This document shows positions 32,161 to 41,074 of a DNA stretch of 64,000 nt, piece after piece (the first letter of the stretch is position 1; each line of letters starts with the position of its first letter). The notes under the pieces are model-generated. The model was not told the DNA's origin. It was given only the letters and a program-made list of their open reading frames with translations, and searched no databases. This stretch comes from JACRGC01 sp041305345. Its GTDB lineage: Archaea; Micrarchaeota; Micrarchaeia; Norongarragalinales; SBBD01. The position numbers and the translations under genes were made by a program. The stretch covers positions 62,001-126,000 of the forward strand of contig JBFYLP010000001.1 of the NCBI GenBank assembly GCA_041305345.1. The letters run 5' to 3'.

Positions 32161-32946
32161 ATGGCGGAAATCCAGATTGGCCCCGAAGTCAACTTGGCCG
32201 ATGCTTTTTTCCAGCTCCCGCCTGAAAACGGAAAGCAAGGAGCCGATCCGGGGCGTCAGAATGCAAAACCTGGGGATAATTTGGAGCTGCTCCTCGATGA
32301 CCGCGAGCTCAGATCTCAAGTTGCAAGGCTGCTTTTTTCCAGAGGCGTGAAGCTCCATCCCAAACGATTGGAAGTTGCCGATTTCATAATCAACGAGCAG
32401 ATCGCAATTGAGAGGAAAACCGCAGCGGATTTCGAATCATCCATCATCGATGGCAGGCTTTTTTCGCAATGCAAGGACCTTTCAGCAAATTTTCCCTCGC
32501 CCCTCATATGCATCATCGGCCGGGGCTTTGCCCGCCTCCACCGCAAGGCGATAATGGGCGCGCAGATCTCCATTGCAACTGACTTCCGCATCCCGGTCTT
32601 CCATTTCGATTCCGAGGAGGAGCTTGCGGATTTCATCCACGTCCTGCTCGTGCAGAAGGCCGCACCCAAGAAGGACATGAAGCTGCGCTTCGAGAAGAGG
32701 GCGCTTTCAAAGGACGAACAGCTGCGAATGGTCATCGAGGGAATCGGGATGATTGGGCCAACCCACTCGAAGGCAATACTATCCAAATTCAAGACCATCC
32801 AGAAGGTGTTCAATGCCTCTGAAAAATCGCTTCAGAAAGTAGAGGGCGTAGGCGAGGTGCGTGCGAGGCAGATAAAACGCATTGCAACCACCGTTTACGG
32901 CGAAGAGGACAAGGCCCAGAAAAAAGTGGTTGAAAATGAAGCCTGA
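32161..32946 (+). CDS. XPF/ERCC4-type structure-specific endonuclease
   Basis: 261 residues. The nuclease core has LLLDDREL (D46/D47), IAIERKTAADFESSIIDGRL (E84-R85-K86, D90), the GDxnERKxxxD signature, and is followed by tandem helix-hairpin-helix motifs (IEGIGMIGPTHSKAILSKF, VEGVGEVRARQIKRIA). It cuts flaps and forks as a dimer. The protein corresponds to the C-terminal half of Hef; the helicase half is the separate gene at 26.8-28.6 kb. Twenty bases after the rsmA-like gene. A 40-residue acidic/polar N-terminus is unusual. Confidence 0.92.
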   Translation: MAEIQIGPEVNLADAFFQLPPENGKQGADPGRQNAKPGDNLELLLDDRELRSQVARLLFSRGVKLHPKRLEVADFIINEQIAIERKTAADFESSIIDGRLFSQCKDLSANFPSPLICIIGRGFARLHRKAIMGAQISIATDFRIPVFHFDSEEELADFIHVLLVQKAAPKKDMKLRFEKRALSKDEQLRMVIEGIGMIGPTHSKAILSKFKTIQKVFNASEKSLQKVEGVGEVRARQIKRIATTVYGEEDKAQKKVVENEA

Positions 32947-32997
32947 ACCGCATTTTCAAAGGCGCTTCCTGCTGCAGCTACCTCATCCGTGATCCCA

Positions 32998-34035
32998 ATG
33001 CCGGAAATGAAAAAAAACAAGCCATACCCGAGCATTGAGGCCTTCCTCAACCACTCGCACGAAACCCTTTCGGAAATCCTAACTTCAATCGAGTCGGCCC
33101 GGGAGGAAAAAAGGCGGCGTTCCGAGGAATGGCTGCAAAATCCGAAATCCTACGCACTTCCAAAAAACATCATAACGCACTATGGCGTGCCGCACTCCCA
33201 AAGCCGATGGTGGAGCCAAAATGCATTCTGCAAGTATCTGTCGGATCGGACTGCAATGCCCATCCGCCCCTACAAGCTCGACAACCTTATAAAAATAAGC
33301 GGGGTAGCAATTGATCTAGCAAACTACAACTCGCCGTTGGGGAAAAAGCAGCCATTGCATCTCTACCGGCCCCCCAAAGGCCCCGAAGTCGATCAAATCC
33401 TAAAACACCTAGTCAAGAAGCGCATTTCGCCGGAAGAAGAGAAAGCGGCTGAAAAGGTTGCTTGGAAAAACAAAGGCCTCGTTTGGCACATCATCCTCAA
33501 AGGATACCCGAAATTTAGCCTTCTTCCCATTTGGGATGCCCTTAAGCAGCAGGATGCATTTGATGCCGGCATGGATGCGTTGAAGCGCGCATACCTTAGG
33601 CAGTCATTGAAAAGCGGCGATTCGCCCGCAACAGCAAAGCCGTCGCTAAACTATTTGTATAAATACGTTGCGGGTGCAATTAGCAATGCCGCGCAAAAAC
33701 GGAAACGAACGATAGTTTCCAGTGCCGATGTTCGCAGCGAACCGGGAGCGCCAACGCTGCTCGAAAGAGCTGCGGCCCCAATTCCGGAACATTCAATTCC
33801 CAAGATCGCAAGGCCCCTTTTCGAGCTCCAATCCAACGGCACGATAAAAAAACCCACTTACGCCCTCATTGCCCTGATCAAGGAGCAATATCCCGTGCTG
33901 CCAGATTTTGACCTTGCAAGACATTTCAAAATCTCCCGCGAGCGGGTTAGCCAAATCTGGGAGAAATGCATCAAACAGGCCAATAGATACGAACGCCTAA
34001 GGCAGACCCTTGAAAAGACCCGGATCAAAAAATAG
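32998..34035 (+). CDS. Sigma-70-like DNA-binding protein
   Basis: 345 residues; start fixed by GTGATCCC just before ATG. Residues about 145-237 read like sigma region 2: KNKGLVWHIILKGYP, DAFDAGMDALKRAY, then SLNYLYKYVAGAISNAAQKR, which parallels the bacterial pattern of LVxxIA, QEGxxGLxRA and FxTYAxxxIxxAI. A spacer SSADVRSEPGAPTLLERAA follows, and residues about 287-337 (LARHFKISRERVSQIWEKCI) resemble the region 4 helix-turn-helix. The N-terminal 130 residues are basic and of unknown fold. Archaea use TBP/TFB, so a sigma-like protein is unexpected; a role in transcription is inference. Confidence 0.6.
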   Translation: MPEMKKNKPYPSIEAFLNHSHETLSEILTSIESAREEKRRRSEEWLQNPKSYALPKNIITHYGVPHSQSRWWSQNAFCKYLSDRTAMPIRPYKLDNLIKISGVAIDLANYNSPLGKKQPLHLYRPPKGPEVDQILKHLVKKRISPEEEKAAEKVAWKNKGLVWHIILKGYPKFSLLPIWDALKQQDAFDAGMDALKRAYLRQSLKSGDSPATAKPSLNYLYKYVAGAISNAAQKRKRTIVSSADVRSEPGAPTLLERAAAPIPEHSIPKIARPLFELQSNGTIKKPTYALIALIKEQYPVLPDFDLARHFKISRERVSQIWEKCIKQANRYERLRQTLEKTRIKK

Positions 34036-34078
34036 CATTAAAAACCCCAATCGATTCAAAGTTGCGAGGATGTTAGAA

Positions 34079-35332
34079 ATGGATAAGGAATTCTTCACGA
34101 TGGATGATTTGAATTTCTCAGGGAAGACAGTTTTGATAAGGGTGGACATCAACTGCCCCTACAACAAGGAAACGGGGCAAATCGAGGATTCTGAGAGGAT
34201 AATTGCGCATTCAGCAACCATCAAGGAGCTCTTTGAAAAGGGCGCGAAGGTCGTGGTGCTTGCGCACCAGGGCAGGAAAGGAGACGCAGATTTTTTGCCT
34301 CTTGAGCAGCATTCGAAATTGCTCTCCAAGCACATCGGGAAAGAAGTAATCTACTGCAACGATTTATTTGGGCAAATTGCCCTATCTGCGATAAAATCCC
34401 TAACGGATGGCCAGATCCTCCTTCTCGAAAACACCCGCTTTTTCGAGGATGAAACGAAAAAATTCGATAATGCCTCCGATTACGCGAAATTGCCAATGAT
34501 TCAATCCCTCTCATCTGTTGCGGACTATTTTGTCAATGACGCATTCTCCGTCTCCCACAGGATGCAGGCATCCGTCGTAGGCTTCAATGAACTCCTCCCA
34601 TCCGCTGCGGGCAGGGTCATGCAATCCGAACTGGAGGGCCTCTTCCGCGCCCTCGACCACGCCGAACACCCCAACATCTACATCCTCGGAGGCGCCAAGC
34701 CAGATGACGTCTACCTTCTCCTGAAATACGCGTGCTCCTCCCCCGCAGTGGACAAGATCCTTACCTCCGGGGTGCTTGGCGAACTATGCTTATCCGCAAT
34801 GGGCATAGACTTGGGGGAGGCCAAGACGCAATATTTCATTGAGAATCAGTTTGACGAAATCATTCCGGACCTTAAGGCGCTTCTGGTAAAGCATTCCCAA
34901 AAAATCGAGGTCCCCCCGGACATGGCTGTGGAGGAAAATGGCATCCGGGCGGAGTATGGCGTGGCCGAAATCGCAACCAAGGCGCCTGGAAAATCAACAG
35001 GCGACATCGGAACCAAAACCATCTCCCGCTATTCCCAAATAATCGCGTCCGCAAAATCGATCTACTTCAAGGGGCCCGTTGGCATATATGAACAGGCCAT
35101 TTTTGAAAAGGGCACAAGGGCAATGCTGACCGCAATCCAAGACGCAAATGCATTCAAGCTTATGGGCGGGGGCCACTCCCTTTCCGCGGTTGAAAAATTC
35201 GGCATAGACAAAGCCAAAATCTCGCACATCTCCCTTGCCGGAGGAGCGGTTGTCGAATACCTGCAGGGAAAAAAGCTCCCCGCAGTCGAGGCGCTAAAGA
35301 AGGCGTACCTACGGGATAAGCTGAAGTTTTAA
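34079..35332 (+). CDS. pgk: Phosphoglycerate kinase
   Basis: About 417 residues. N-terminal TVLIRVDINCPYN, KVVVLAHQGRKGD, LLLENTRFFEDE and FVNDAFSVSHR form the 3-phosphoglycerate side; AVDKILTSGVLGEL, YFKGPVGIYE and LMGGGHSLSAVEKFG form the nucleotide side. Reversibly transfers phosphate between 1,3-bisphosphoglycerate and ADP. Among three nearby ATGs I favour the one nine bases after GAGG; the choice changes only a few residues. Confidence 0.96.
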   Translation: MDKEFFTMDDLNFSGKTVLIRVDINCPYNKETGQIEDSERIIAHSATIKELFEKGAKVVVLAHQGRKGDADFLPLEQHSKLLSKHIGKEVIYCNDLFGQIALSAIKSLTDGQILLLENTRFFEDETKKFDNASDYAKLPMIQSLSSVADYFVNDAFSVSHRMQASVVGFNELLPSAAGRVMQSELEGLFRALDHAEHPNIYILGGAKPDDVYLLLKYACSSPAVDKILTSGVLGELCLSAMGIDLGEAKTQYFIENQFDEIIPDLKALLVKHSQKIEVPPDMAVEENGIRAEYGVAEIATKAPGKSTGDIGTKTISRYSQIIASAKSIYFKGPVGIYEQAIFEKGTRAMLTAIQDANAFKLMGGGHSLSAVEKFGIDKAKISHISLAGGAVVEYLQGKKLPAVEALKKAYLRDKLKF

Positions 35333-35466
35333 ATCTGATGCGCCTTAATTTTTGAAATATCCTTAGGGATAATTGCGACCAGCATCCGGCAGCTTTGGCA
35401 GCAATGCGGGGCAATGGGGGGGGCGCAAGGGGAAATTTTAATATATTTTTTGAGGTGCAGTTTCCA

Positions 35467-36327
35467 ATGGCAAAACCTGCGATCGTGGTCCACGGCGGCG
35501 CTTGGGTCATTGACAAGACCGAATTCGATTTGCATAAAAAGGGAATGGAGGATGCGCTCAAAAAAGGCTGGCAAGTTTTGGTTTCAGGCGGCAGTTCGCT
35601 TGATGCAGTTGAGGAAACGGTCAAGCTGATGGAGGATTCGGGGATTTTTGATGCAGGCAGGGGCTCGGTGCTCAATGAGAAGGGAGAGGCCGAACTTGAT
35701 GCGCTAATAATGCGCGGCGATTTGAAATCCGGCGCAGTTGCCGCGTTGAAAAACATCGCAAATCCCATTTCGGTTGCACGGGCGGTGATGGAAAAGACGC
35801 CCCATATGCTGCTTGTTGGCGAAGGCGCTGCAACATTTGCGGAAAAAAACGGCTTTAGGAAGCTGCCGATGTCCGCATTCATCTCAAAAAAGGAAATCGG
35901 TTTTTTCAAGGGAAGGACAGATTCGGGCTTTGGCACTGTGGGCGCAGTTGCAATTGATTCCGAAGGGAACCTATGCTCCGCAACCTCAACTGGAGGCACC
36001 CGCGGAAAGATGGCTGGAAGGGTTGGCGATTCGCCCCTAATAGGTTCCGGGGGCTATTGCGACCAGCAGAGCGGGGGCGCATCCGCAACGGGGCATGGCG
36101 AATCATTCATGAAGGTGGTTGCGTGCAAGGCTGCTTGCGACTACCTGAAAACCGAAAAAAGCGGCCAGGCAGCAGCCGAGCAGACCATCCGCCTGATCGA
36201 AAAACGCACGAATGGGAAGGGCGGCATCATCCTTATGAGGAACGACGGCGACATCGGCATCGCATTCAATACGCCCCAGATGGCTAGGGGCTTTGCAAAG
36301 GATGGGAAAATCGAGGTATTCGTATAG
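35467..36327 (+). CDS. Ntn-hydrolase asparaginase / isoaspartyl peptidase
   Basis: 286 residues, plant-type (T2) family that self-cleaves to expose a catalytic Thr. The nucleophile is Thr157 in GFGTVGAVAID; IVVHGGAW, GIFDAGRGSVLNEKGEAELDA and GRVGDSPLIGSGGYCDQQSGGASATGHGE are the family blocks. Hydrolyses asparagine and/or beta-aspartyl dipeptides from damaged proteins. Start chosen at MAKPAIVVHGG with GAGGTG ten bases upstream. Distinct from the GatD-type asparaginase fold. Confidence 0.94.
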   Translation: MAKPAIVVHGGAWVIDKTEFDLHKKGMEDALKKGWQVLVSGGSSLDAVEETVKLMEDSGIFDAGRGSVLNEKGEAELDALIMRGDLKSGAVAALKNIANPISVARAVMEKTPHMLLVGEGAATFAEKNGFRKLPMSAFISKKEIGFFKGRTDSGFGTVGAVAIDSEGNLCSATSTGGTRGKMAGRVGDSPLIGSGGYCDQQSGGASATGHGESFMKVVACKAACDYLKTEKSGQAAAEQTIRLIEKRTNGKGGIILMRNDGDIGIAFNTPQMARGFAKDGKIEVFV

Positions 36328-36461
36328 TCAGGCCTTCGCCTTTCCTACCGCAAACCAAAAGACGCGCCCGCTTTAAGTTACCTTGACCCTCCCCCCAATT
36401 CTCGTTTCATCATCCCAATTGAATTCAAAACCTTTTTATCCGCCCGCTTCATCTTCCTTTC

Positions 36462-37868
36462 ATGAAGCGCGCCTTCATCGCCGCACCACTCCTTGGAACG
36501 CTTATCTTCCTTGTTTGCGTGCTTGCGATAATCAGCATGGCCCGCGCGGAAAAAGCGGTCGTGGCAGAAACCGTGAGCGACGCATACCACAACCGGCTCG
36601 TCTCAATTGTCGAAATCTACCGAAGCGACCTGGGCTCCCTCTTCAACATCGGCCTCCAGCGCAACATCGAGTATGGCCTTACATCGCAATGCTGGGAGAA
36701 TTTCATCAGTCTTCGTACCGAATCAAGTGCTTCCGATGACACGCTATACCCGGAATTCGGGGCGGATGCGGATGGGAACGGGGTCGTTAATGAGCAGGAG
36801 GAGCGGCGCTACGTTTGCAAGAGGGCATCGGACCTCATCCAGGATGTCGTGTGTTCGAAGGACCAAAGCCAACTCTACGGCCTTTCCCAATGGGCCAAGG
36901 CGCTAGCGGAGGAGACATCCTTCGAAGGGATAACCCTTGAAGCATCCAACAAGGGCGACTTCGTTAATGTCATCACCTTTTCGGAAAATCAGGAGGCACG
37001 GGACATATGCAAGGAGCTCCTTCCCCATATCGAAACGGACTGCGATGCATTCGGCAATGGCGAGTTCAAATGCTGTTCCGAAAAGAATCCGGATGGCTCT
37101 TGCATTTCCGAAAGCATGGAGTGCAGTCCAGACCAATTCTTCATTAGGGTTTCGGTGACGAACGATGAAGTTTACAGCCACTTCCCGCGCATTACCGCAA
37201 GCGATTCGGCGGGAAACAAGATCCGTGCGGGCGCGATCGCGGATTCAGATTACGATGCGGCAATAACGTACCCCTTCTTCAAATACCTGGATGCGGCATT
37301 CGAGTTCAATAAATACGTTGCACTGGGAAAAAACCGGCAGAAGGACGGTGCAGGGGGTGACCTTGGCGCCTCGAGGGGGATAGTCGAAGGCTCCTGCATT
37401 GGAAGCGGCACCGGTTACTGCCCGGGGTATTCCGTTCCGGGCGGGGGCACGATGCCTGATGGGGCGGATTACGGCCTGCCTGCGAGCACCCTTGCCTCCT
37501 CGGATGTTGCAGAGCTTAAATATGCCAAGCAATTCTTTTCCGAAGTGATCAAGCCAGCGTGCGATGGCGCTTCCGATAACTACGGCCTTACCGCGATTGT
37601 GCCCATAACAGGCTCAGCCAATGTAGATTACAAATGCGACGAGTTGGCAACACTAGTTTCGGATGCGGAGGCCGCCGCCGACATTGAAGACGTGCTCTCC
37701 ACCTTTGAAATATTGAGTACTGCGCCTAGTGCACCAAATGCATATCTTGCATATGTTTCAGATACCGGCCGCAAGTTCATTTTTGAAGACACCGATCCGG
37801 CAACGCAGGTGCGCCCCTCGTCTAGGAATTCGTTTTGCTGGTTTTCAAGATCCCAGCTCCAGCCCTAA
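36462..37868 (+). CDS. Secreted or membrane-anchored protein with EF-hand-like loop
   Basis: 468 residues. N-terminal helix (AAPLLGTLIFLVCVLAIIS) anchors or exports a large extracytoplasmic part. DADGNGVVNEQEE (about residue 101) has the D-x-D-x-N calcium-loop pattern, and many cysteines (KCCSEKNPDGSCISESMEC) suggest disulfides. Secondary structure looks mixed, pilin- or usher-like at the N-terminus. No family recognised with confidence; lineage-specific surface protein. The C-terminus ends abruptly in SSRNSFCWFSRSQLQP, and a late frameshift cannot be ruled out. Confidence 0.65.
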   Translation: MKRAFIAAPLLGTLIFLVCVLAIISMARAEKAVVAETVSDAYHNRLVSIVEIYRSDLGSLFNIGLQRNIEYGLTSQCWENFISLRTESSASDDTLYPEFGADADGNGVVNEQEERRYVCKRASDLIQDVVCSKDQSQLYGLSQWAKALAEETSFEGITLEASNKGDFVNVITFSENQEARDICKELLPHIETDCDAFGNGEFKCCSEKNPDGSCISESMECSPDQFFIRVSVTNDEVYSHFPRITASDSAGNKIRAGAIADSDYDAAITYPFFKYLDAAFEFNKYVALGKNRQKDGAGGDLGASRGIVEGSCIGSGTGYCPGYSVPGGGTMPDGADYGLPASTLASSDVAELKYAKQFFSEVIKPACDGASDNYGLTAIVPITGSANVDYKCDELATLVSDAEAAADIEDVLSTFEILSTAPSAPNAYLAYVSDTGRKFIFEDTDPATQVRPSSRNSFCWFSRSQLQP

Positions 37869-37878
37869 TGCAGCTGCC

Positions 37879-38340
37879 TTAAAATATCCTCGATCTGATG
37901 AAGTACAGGGCAAACACCATCGCAAGCCCCACGACGAAGAATTTCAGTGCCGCTCCCCACCTCTCAAAAACGGTCCTGCCCTCGAAATCATCCATCACCG
38001 CCATTCCAAGAAGGATGGCCGAATATGCGCCAAGAACCTCCGGAAGCACAAATGCCAGGTCGAACGCATTGACCGTTCCCTTGACGAGCATCGATGCATA
38101 CCCTCCGGCTTCGATGCCAAGTGCGATCGGAGCTGAGAAGCCAAAGAAAAGCAGAGAAAAAATGAACACGAAAAAGAACGCGTTCAGGTAGGAGATGAGC
38201 TCGCCCGACTTGTAGTAGTATGGCTGGGTCACGAAGGCGCCGCTCCCCGGTTTTTCCTCCGAATAATCCAGGTTCAGCGCATATACGGCGCCAAATGTCA
38301 CCACCAGCGCGATTATGCTTGCAATGAATACGAGGTTCAT
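37879..38340 (-). CDS. SpoIIM-like membrane protein
   Basis: 153 residues with four helices. The segment FDLAFVLPEVLGAYSAILLGMA resembles the LPHGxxE block of the SpoIIM (DUF95) family. Archaeal members have no defined job; some act in membrane remodelling complexes. Eight bases downstream of the HTH regulator gene, so co-transcribed. Confidence 0.6.
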   Translation of the reverse strand: MNLVFIASIIALVVTFGAVYALNLDYSEEKPGSGAFVTQPYYYKSGELISYLNAFFFVFIFSLLFFGFSAPIALGIEAGGYASMLVKGTVNAFDLAFVLPEVLGAYSAILLGMAVMDDFEGRTVFERWGAALKFFVVGLAMVFALYFIRSRIF

Positions 38341-38348
38341 TCGACCAC

Positions 38349-39038
38349 TCAGTATGAGATGTCCTTTGCACGCTTCTTTATCTCGTCTATGCTCAATTTC
38401 GTGAGTAGGAGGGGTATTCCTTCCGTTTCGGCAATCTTCACCGCAAGCTTGTCTACCTCCTCAATTCCGTGAAGGATTATGATGGATGGCTTTATCGGGG
38501 TTACCCTTACCGCAATCATTGGGCTCCTGCCGGTGCTAACGTGCGTGAATATCAGCGCCCTTTCCGAAGTCGTGCTGTATATCTTGATGAAGCTTTCATA
38601 CGGAAGCTCGAGTATTACCCGTACGCTATCTAGGATGGTGCAGCCGAAAATGCTTTTTGCTTCGAGCTTCTCGCCGTTTGCAAGCACCTTGGCATCAAGC
38701 AGCTTTGCAAAATCCTTGGCGCCAACGGGCTTGATGAATTCAATCGCCTCGTACATCCCCCTTCCGGACTCGTCCGCCTCGCGGAATTTCTTTATCGTAT
38801 TCCCGCCCTTCTGGTGGTCAATTGCAAACAATGCATCCACGAGCCTCCTTATCACCGCGATCCCTGGCGATTTCCTCCTGTTGCTTTCGTAGTCGCTTAT
38901 CGTCGAGGGCGAGATCTTCAAATACTGCGAAAGCTCCGTTTGCTGCACGTCGAACACTTCCCGCCACTTCTTCATCGTGCTTCCCGGATCGGTTGAGAGC
39001 GCTATCTCCCCTGCGATCTTTACCTTCAGCTGCTCCAT
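38349..39038 (-). CDS. Archaeal XRE-type HTH transcriptional regulator
   Basis: 229 residues. HTH at about residues 22-58 (MKKWREVFDVQQTELSQYLK, SPSTISDYESNRRKSPGI), then a C-terminal domain conserved in many euryarchaea as a predicted regulator (ALIFTHVSTGRSPMIAVRVT, IILHGIEEVDKLAVKIAET, IPLLLTKLSI). Promoter TATATAAGC lies just upstream on the - strand. It leads a two-gene operon with the SpoIIM-like gene and may regulate itself. Ligand unknown. Confidence 0.82.
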   Translation of the reverse strand: MEQLKVKIAGEIALSTDPGSTMKKWREVFDVQQTELSQYLKISPSTISDYESNRRKSPGIAVIRRLVDALFAIDHQKGGNTIKKFREADESGRGMYEAIEFIKPVGAKDFAKLLDAKVLANGEKLEAKSIFGCTILDSVRVILELPYESFIKIYSTTSERALIFTHVSTGRSPMIAVRVTPIKPSIIILHGIEEVDKLAVKIAETEGIPLLLTKLSIDEIKKRAKDISY

Positions 39039-39171
39039 AATCCCTACTATGCTTATTAGATATATAAGCTTTGTTGCCTGACGAACCCCACTACGACAGC
39101 TAAATACCTAGAAAAACACGCAAGGGCAGTGCTAGGGTATAATATGACTCCGAAATCGCCAATCCGACTTG

Positions 39172-39459
39172 TTACTCCACGACTTCCATCTTCCCAAACT
39201 TCCCAAGGGTTAGCTGCGTCTTATCCTGCCACGTGTTGCAGTAGCCGTTAACGATCTTGACGACGTTCCCAGCCTGCACCTTGTCGATGTCGTCATTCCA
39301 AAGGACAAGCGTGATGGTTCCCGTGCTGTCCTTCAAGGTGGCATTGGCAACCCTTAGGACGCGGCCCATCTTGTTGATCTCGCGCGGCGCTTCGATGTTC
39401 GTGATCTCGCCCTTCACTTCAACGTTCCCAGTACCTGCTTTCAAATCAGAAATGTCCAT
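39172..39459 (-). CDS. RPA-like single OB-fold ssDNA-binding protein
   Basis: 95 residues from the ATG preceded by GAGGGTGG. One OB fold: NVEVKGEITNIEAPREIN, VANATLKDSTGTITLVLWND, KVQAGNVVKIVNGYCNTWQ, QLTLGKFGKMEVVE, the pattern of archaeal RPA/SSB domains. Probably binds single-stranded DNA or RNA. No zinc finger or acidic tail. Confidence 0.85.
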   Translation of the reverse strand: MDISDLKAGTGNVEVKGEITNIEAPREINKMGRVLRVANATLKDSTGTITLVLWNDDIDKVQAGNVVKIVNGYCNTWQDKTQLTLGKFGKMEVVE

Positions 39460-39511
39460 GTTTCCACCCTCTTTAAAAATCAGAGCGCAAAAGTTAACCG
39501 CAAATACATTT

Positions 39512-40030
39512 TTAACTCTTTTCCGCGGCAAAACGCAATTTAATGCCCCCTTTTCCAGCGGCAACAACCATCCCATACTTCCCTTCCTCCAATTTCGTTG
39601 GACCCATGACTACCGTTTCTTCAACCATTCTTTCAAATACTTTTTTTCCTCCAGCCAGCTCATATTTTCCCTGCATTTTGCCTCCCAAAACCGATATTTC
39701 GCACGCAACGGGGAAATGCACCGCCTGCCTGATTTCGGATCCGATCCCAAGCGCTTTCGCTTCCTCAATTACGAAAACCACCTTCTCAAATGCGAATTCC
39801 ATCTGCCTTGCTTCCAATGCATGCTTGGCAGTTGCGGCCACATCCGTAATTCCAGGCGCCATTGCAATGAAGAAAGCAAGCAGCGCAGATAGGAAGAGCA
39901 TTGCCTCGAGTGAAATTTGAGCCCTTAGGCACAATGCCGGCATTCCCATACCGCTTGCTGCCACTTGGCTTGAATTTCCTTTGCCTCCATTGCCCATCCT
40001 GCTGCTCATTTCCCCCATGCCTCCCCCCAA
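39512..40030 (-). CDS. Class III signal-peptide pilin-like protein (start uncertain)
   Basis: Up to 172 residues. The segment LCLRAQISLEAMLFLSALLAFFIAMAP is a class III (QxSxE) prepilin leader plus hydrophobic core; the Gly/Met-rich stretch before it is probably not translated, and a start at MGMPALCLRAQ is more likely. The C-terminal domain (HFPVACEISVLGGKMQGKYELAGG) is beta-rich. Fifteen bases after the neighbouring pilin-like gene. Confidence 0.65.
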   Translation of the reverse strand: MGGGMGEMSSRMGNGGKGNSSQVAASGMGMPALCLRAQISLEAMLFLSALLAFFIAMAPGITDVAATAKHALEARQMEFAFEKVVFVIEEAKALGIGSEIRQAVHFPVACEISVLGGKMQGKYELAGGKKVFERMVEETVVMGPTKLEEGKYGMVVAAGKGGIKLRFAAEKS

Positions 40031-40045
40031 GCATTTCCCAAATCA

Positions 40046-40360
40046 TTAGCCAATCTGGTCGATCTCCTTCCAGGCAGCGGCATTCTTTGCTTCCAGATTC
40101 TTTGCGCCTGTTTTCGCCGAATTCTGCAGCTGCCCGATCAACACGATCGCAACAGCAATCAGCGCCGCGATGATGATTAGCATCTCCGCCGACACCTGCC
40201 CCTTCTCCTCGCACCAAAACCCCGAAGAATCAGGCTGATTTGCCTCGCCCTTCGCTTTCCCTTTTTCTTCATTCCCCTGAGCCAAGCCCCTTTTTCCAAT
40301 CCTCTTCCCGAAGCCTCCTAGCAGATGCACTTTTTTCATCCGGAAAACCCCGCCCCCCAT
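40046..40360 (-). CDS. Short class III signal-peptide pilin-like protein
   Basis: EKGQVSAEMLIIIAALIAVAIVLIG is a clear QxSxE leader and core helix; the mature protein would be only about 50 residues, ending AAAWKEIDQIG. The N-terminal part before the leader is long and basic and its start is not certain. Forms an operon with the next pilin-like gene. Confidence 0.65.
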   Translation of the reverse strand: MGGGVFRMKKVHLLGGFGKRIGKRGLAQGNEEKGKAKGEANQPDSSGFWCEEKGQVSAEMLIIIAALIAVAIVLIGQLQNSAKTGAKNLEAKNAAAWKEIDQIG

Positions 40361-40423
40361 AGGCTGAGCCTGGGGGGAGCATATATGCGTTATGTAGAGG
40401 CCGGGTAAAGAAAAAGTTGATTT

Positions 40424-41074
40424 TCACTCGATTATGCCTATTTTCCTTGCGTGCGCAAGATACTTTATTGCATGCGCGATCCGCAGCTTCTTTACTTGTT
40501 TTGGGGGCACGCCCAATATTTTTGACAGCTCACCTAGGGTTATCCTTTTGACGCGGCTTTGCAGGAGCGTTTCCATATCGGGGTTTTTGGCCATAAGCCT
40601 TTCGTAATCTTCCGGTTGCTTTTCCCTATGGGCTTTTAGTGCATCCCTTACCAGCGCAAAGGTTGTTTTACTTACGCCCGTATTGTATTTCGATGCCGCC
40701 GGCACCTGTTTTTGCCCTTCTTTGCGGCCATCAACCGTTGTTTGCGCTTCCCCATCCGTCGAGTATATTAGTTTGAGGTACCTGCCTGCGAGCGTTTCCA
40801 GTTCCTCGGTTGTTTGTGCCCTCTTGATCTTTTCCAGAATTGTTTTTGCTTTCCGCCCGATTACAGAGTCCATTGCATTATGCGCCCTTAGCGATATAGC
40901 CGAATGGATCGCATCGGTCATCCCGCGATTCCCGCGCCCTTCGCGAATTTTTTTTATGAGGTAGGGCAGCGGCAGCCTGGCCAATTCCCCAACTTCGGAC
41001 GCATGGATTTTGGAGCTGAAGGGCCCCCTGCCCACTTTCTCAGCCACCCTCTTGAATATTTCTTTGCTGCTCAT
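40424..41074 (-). CDS. Orphan protein with C-terminal HTH, coupled to ABCE1
   Basis: 216 residues, basic, soluble. The C-terminal RITLGELSKILGVPPKQVKK predicts a helix-turn-helix; the rest is helical (TDAIHSAISLRAHNAMDSVI, KTILEKIKRAQTTEELETLA). Its ATG overlaps the ABCE1 stop by four bases, which means coupled translation. A link to ribosome recycling is suggested only by this position. Confidence 0.7.
   Translation of the reverse strand: MSSKEIFKRVAEKVGRGPFSSKIHASEVGELARLPLPYLIKKIREGRGNRGMTDAIHSAISLRAHNAMDSVIGRKAKTILEKIKRAQTTEELETLAGRYLKLIYSTDGEAQTTVDGRKEGQKQVPAASKYNTGVSKTTFALVRDALKAHREKQPEDYERLMAKNPDMETLLQSRVKRITLGELSKILGVPPKQVKKLRIAHAIKYLAHARKIGIIE

Noticed and set aside
35467..36327. 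Second GatD or type I asparaginase
   Set aside because: The GFGTVGAVA nucleophile motif shows it is the unrelated Ntn-hydrolase family.
39228..39241. Further CACGTGTTGC match
   Set aside because: Lies inside the RPA-like coding region, encoded by ordinary codons; single CACGTG hits in pelA, ppcA, gatD, SBDS and rrp41 are likewise at the random rate.
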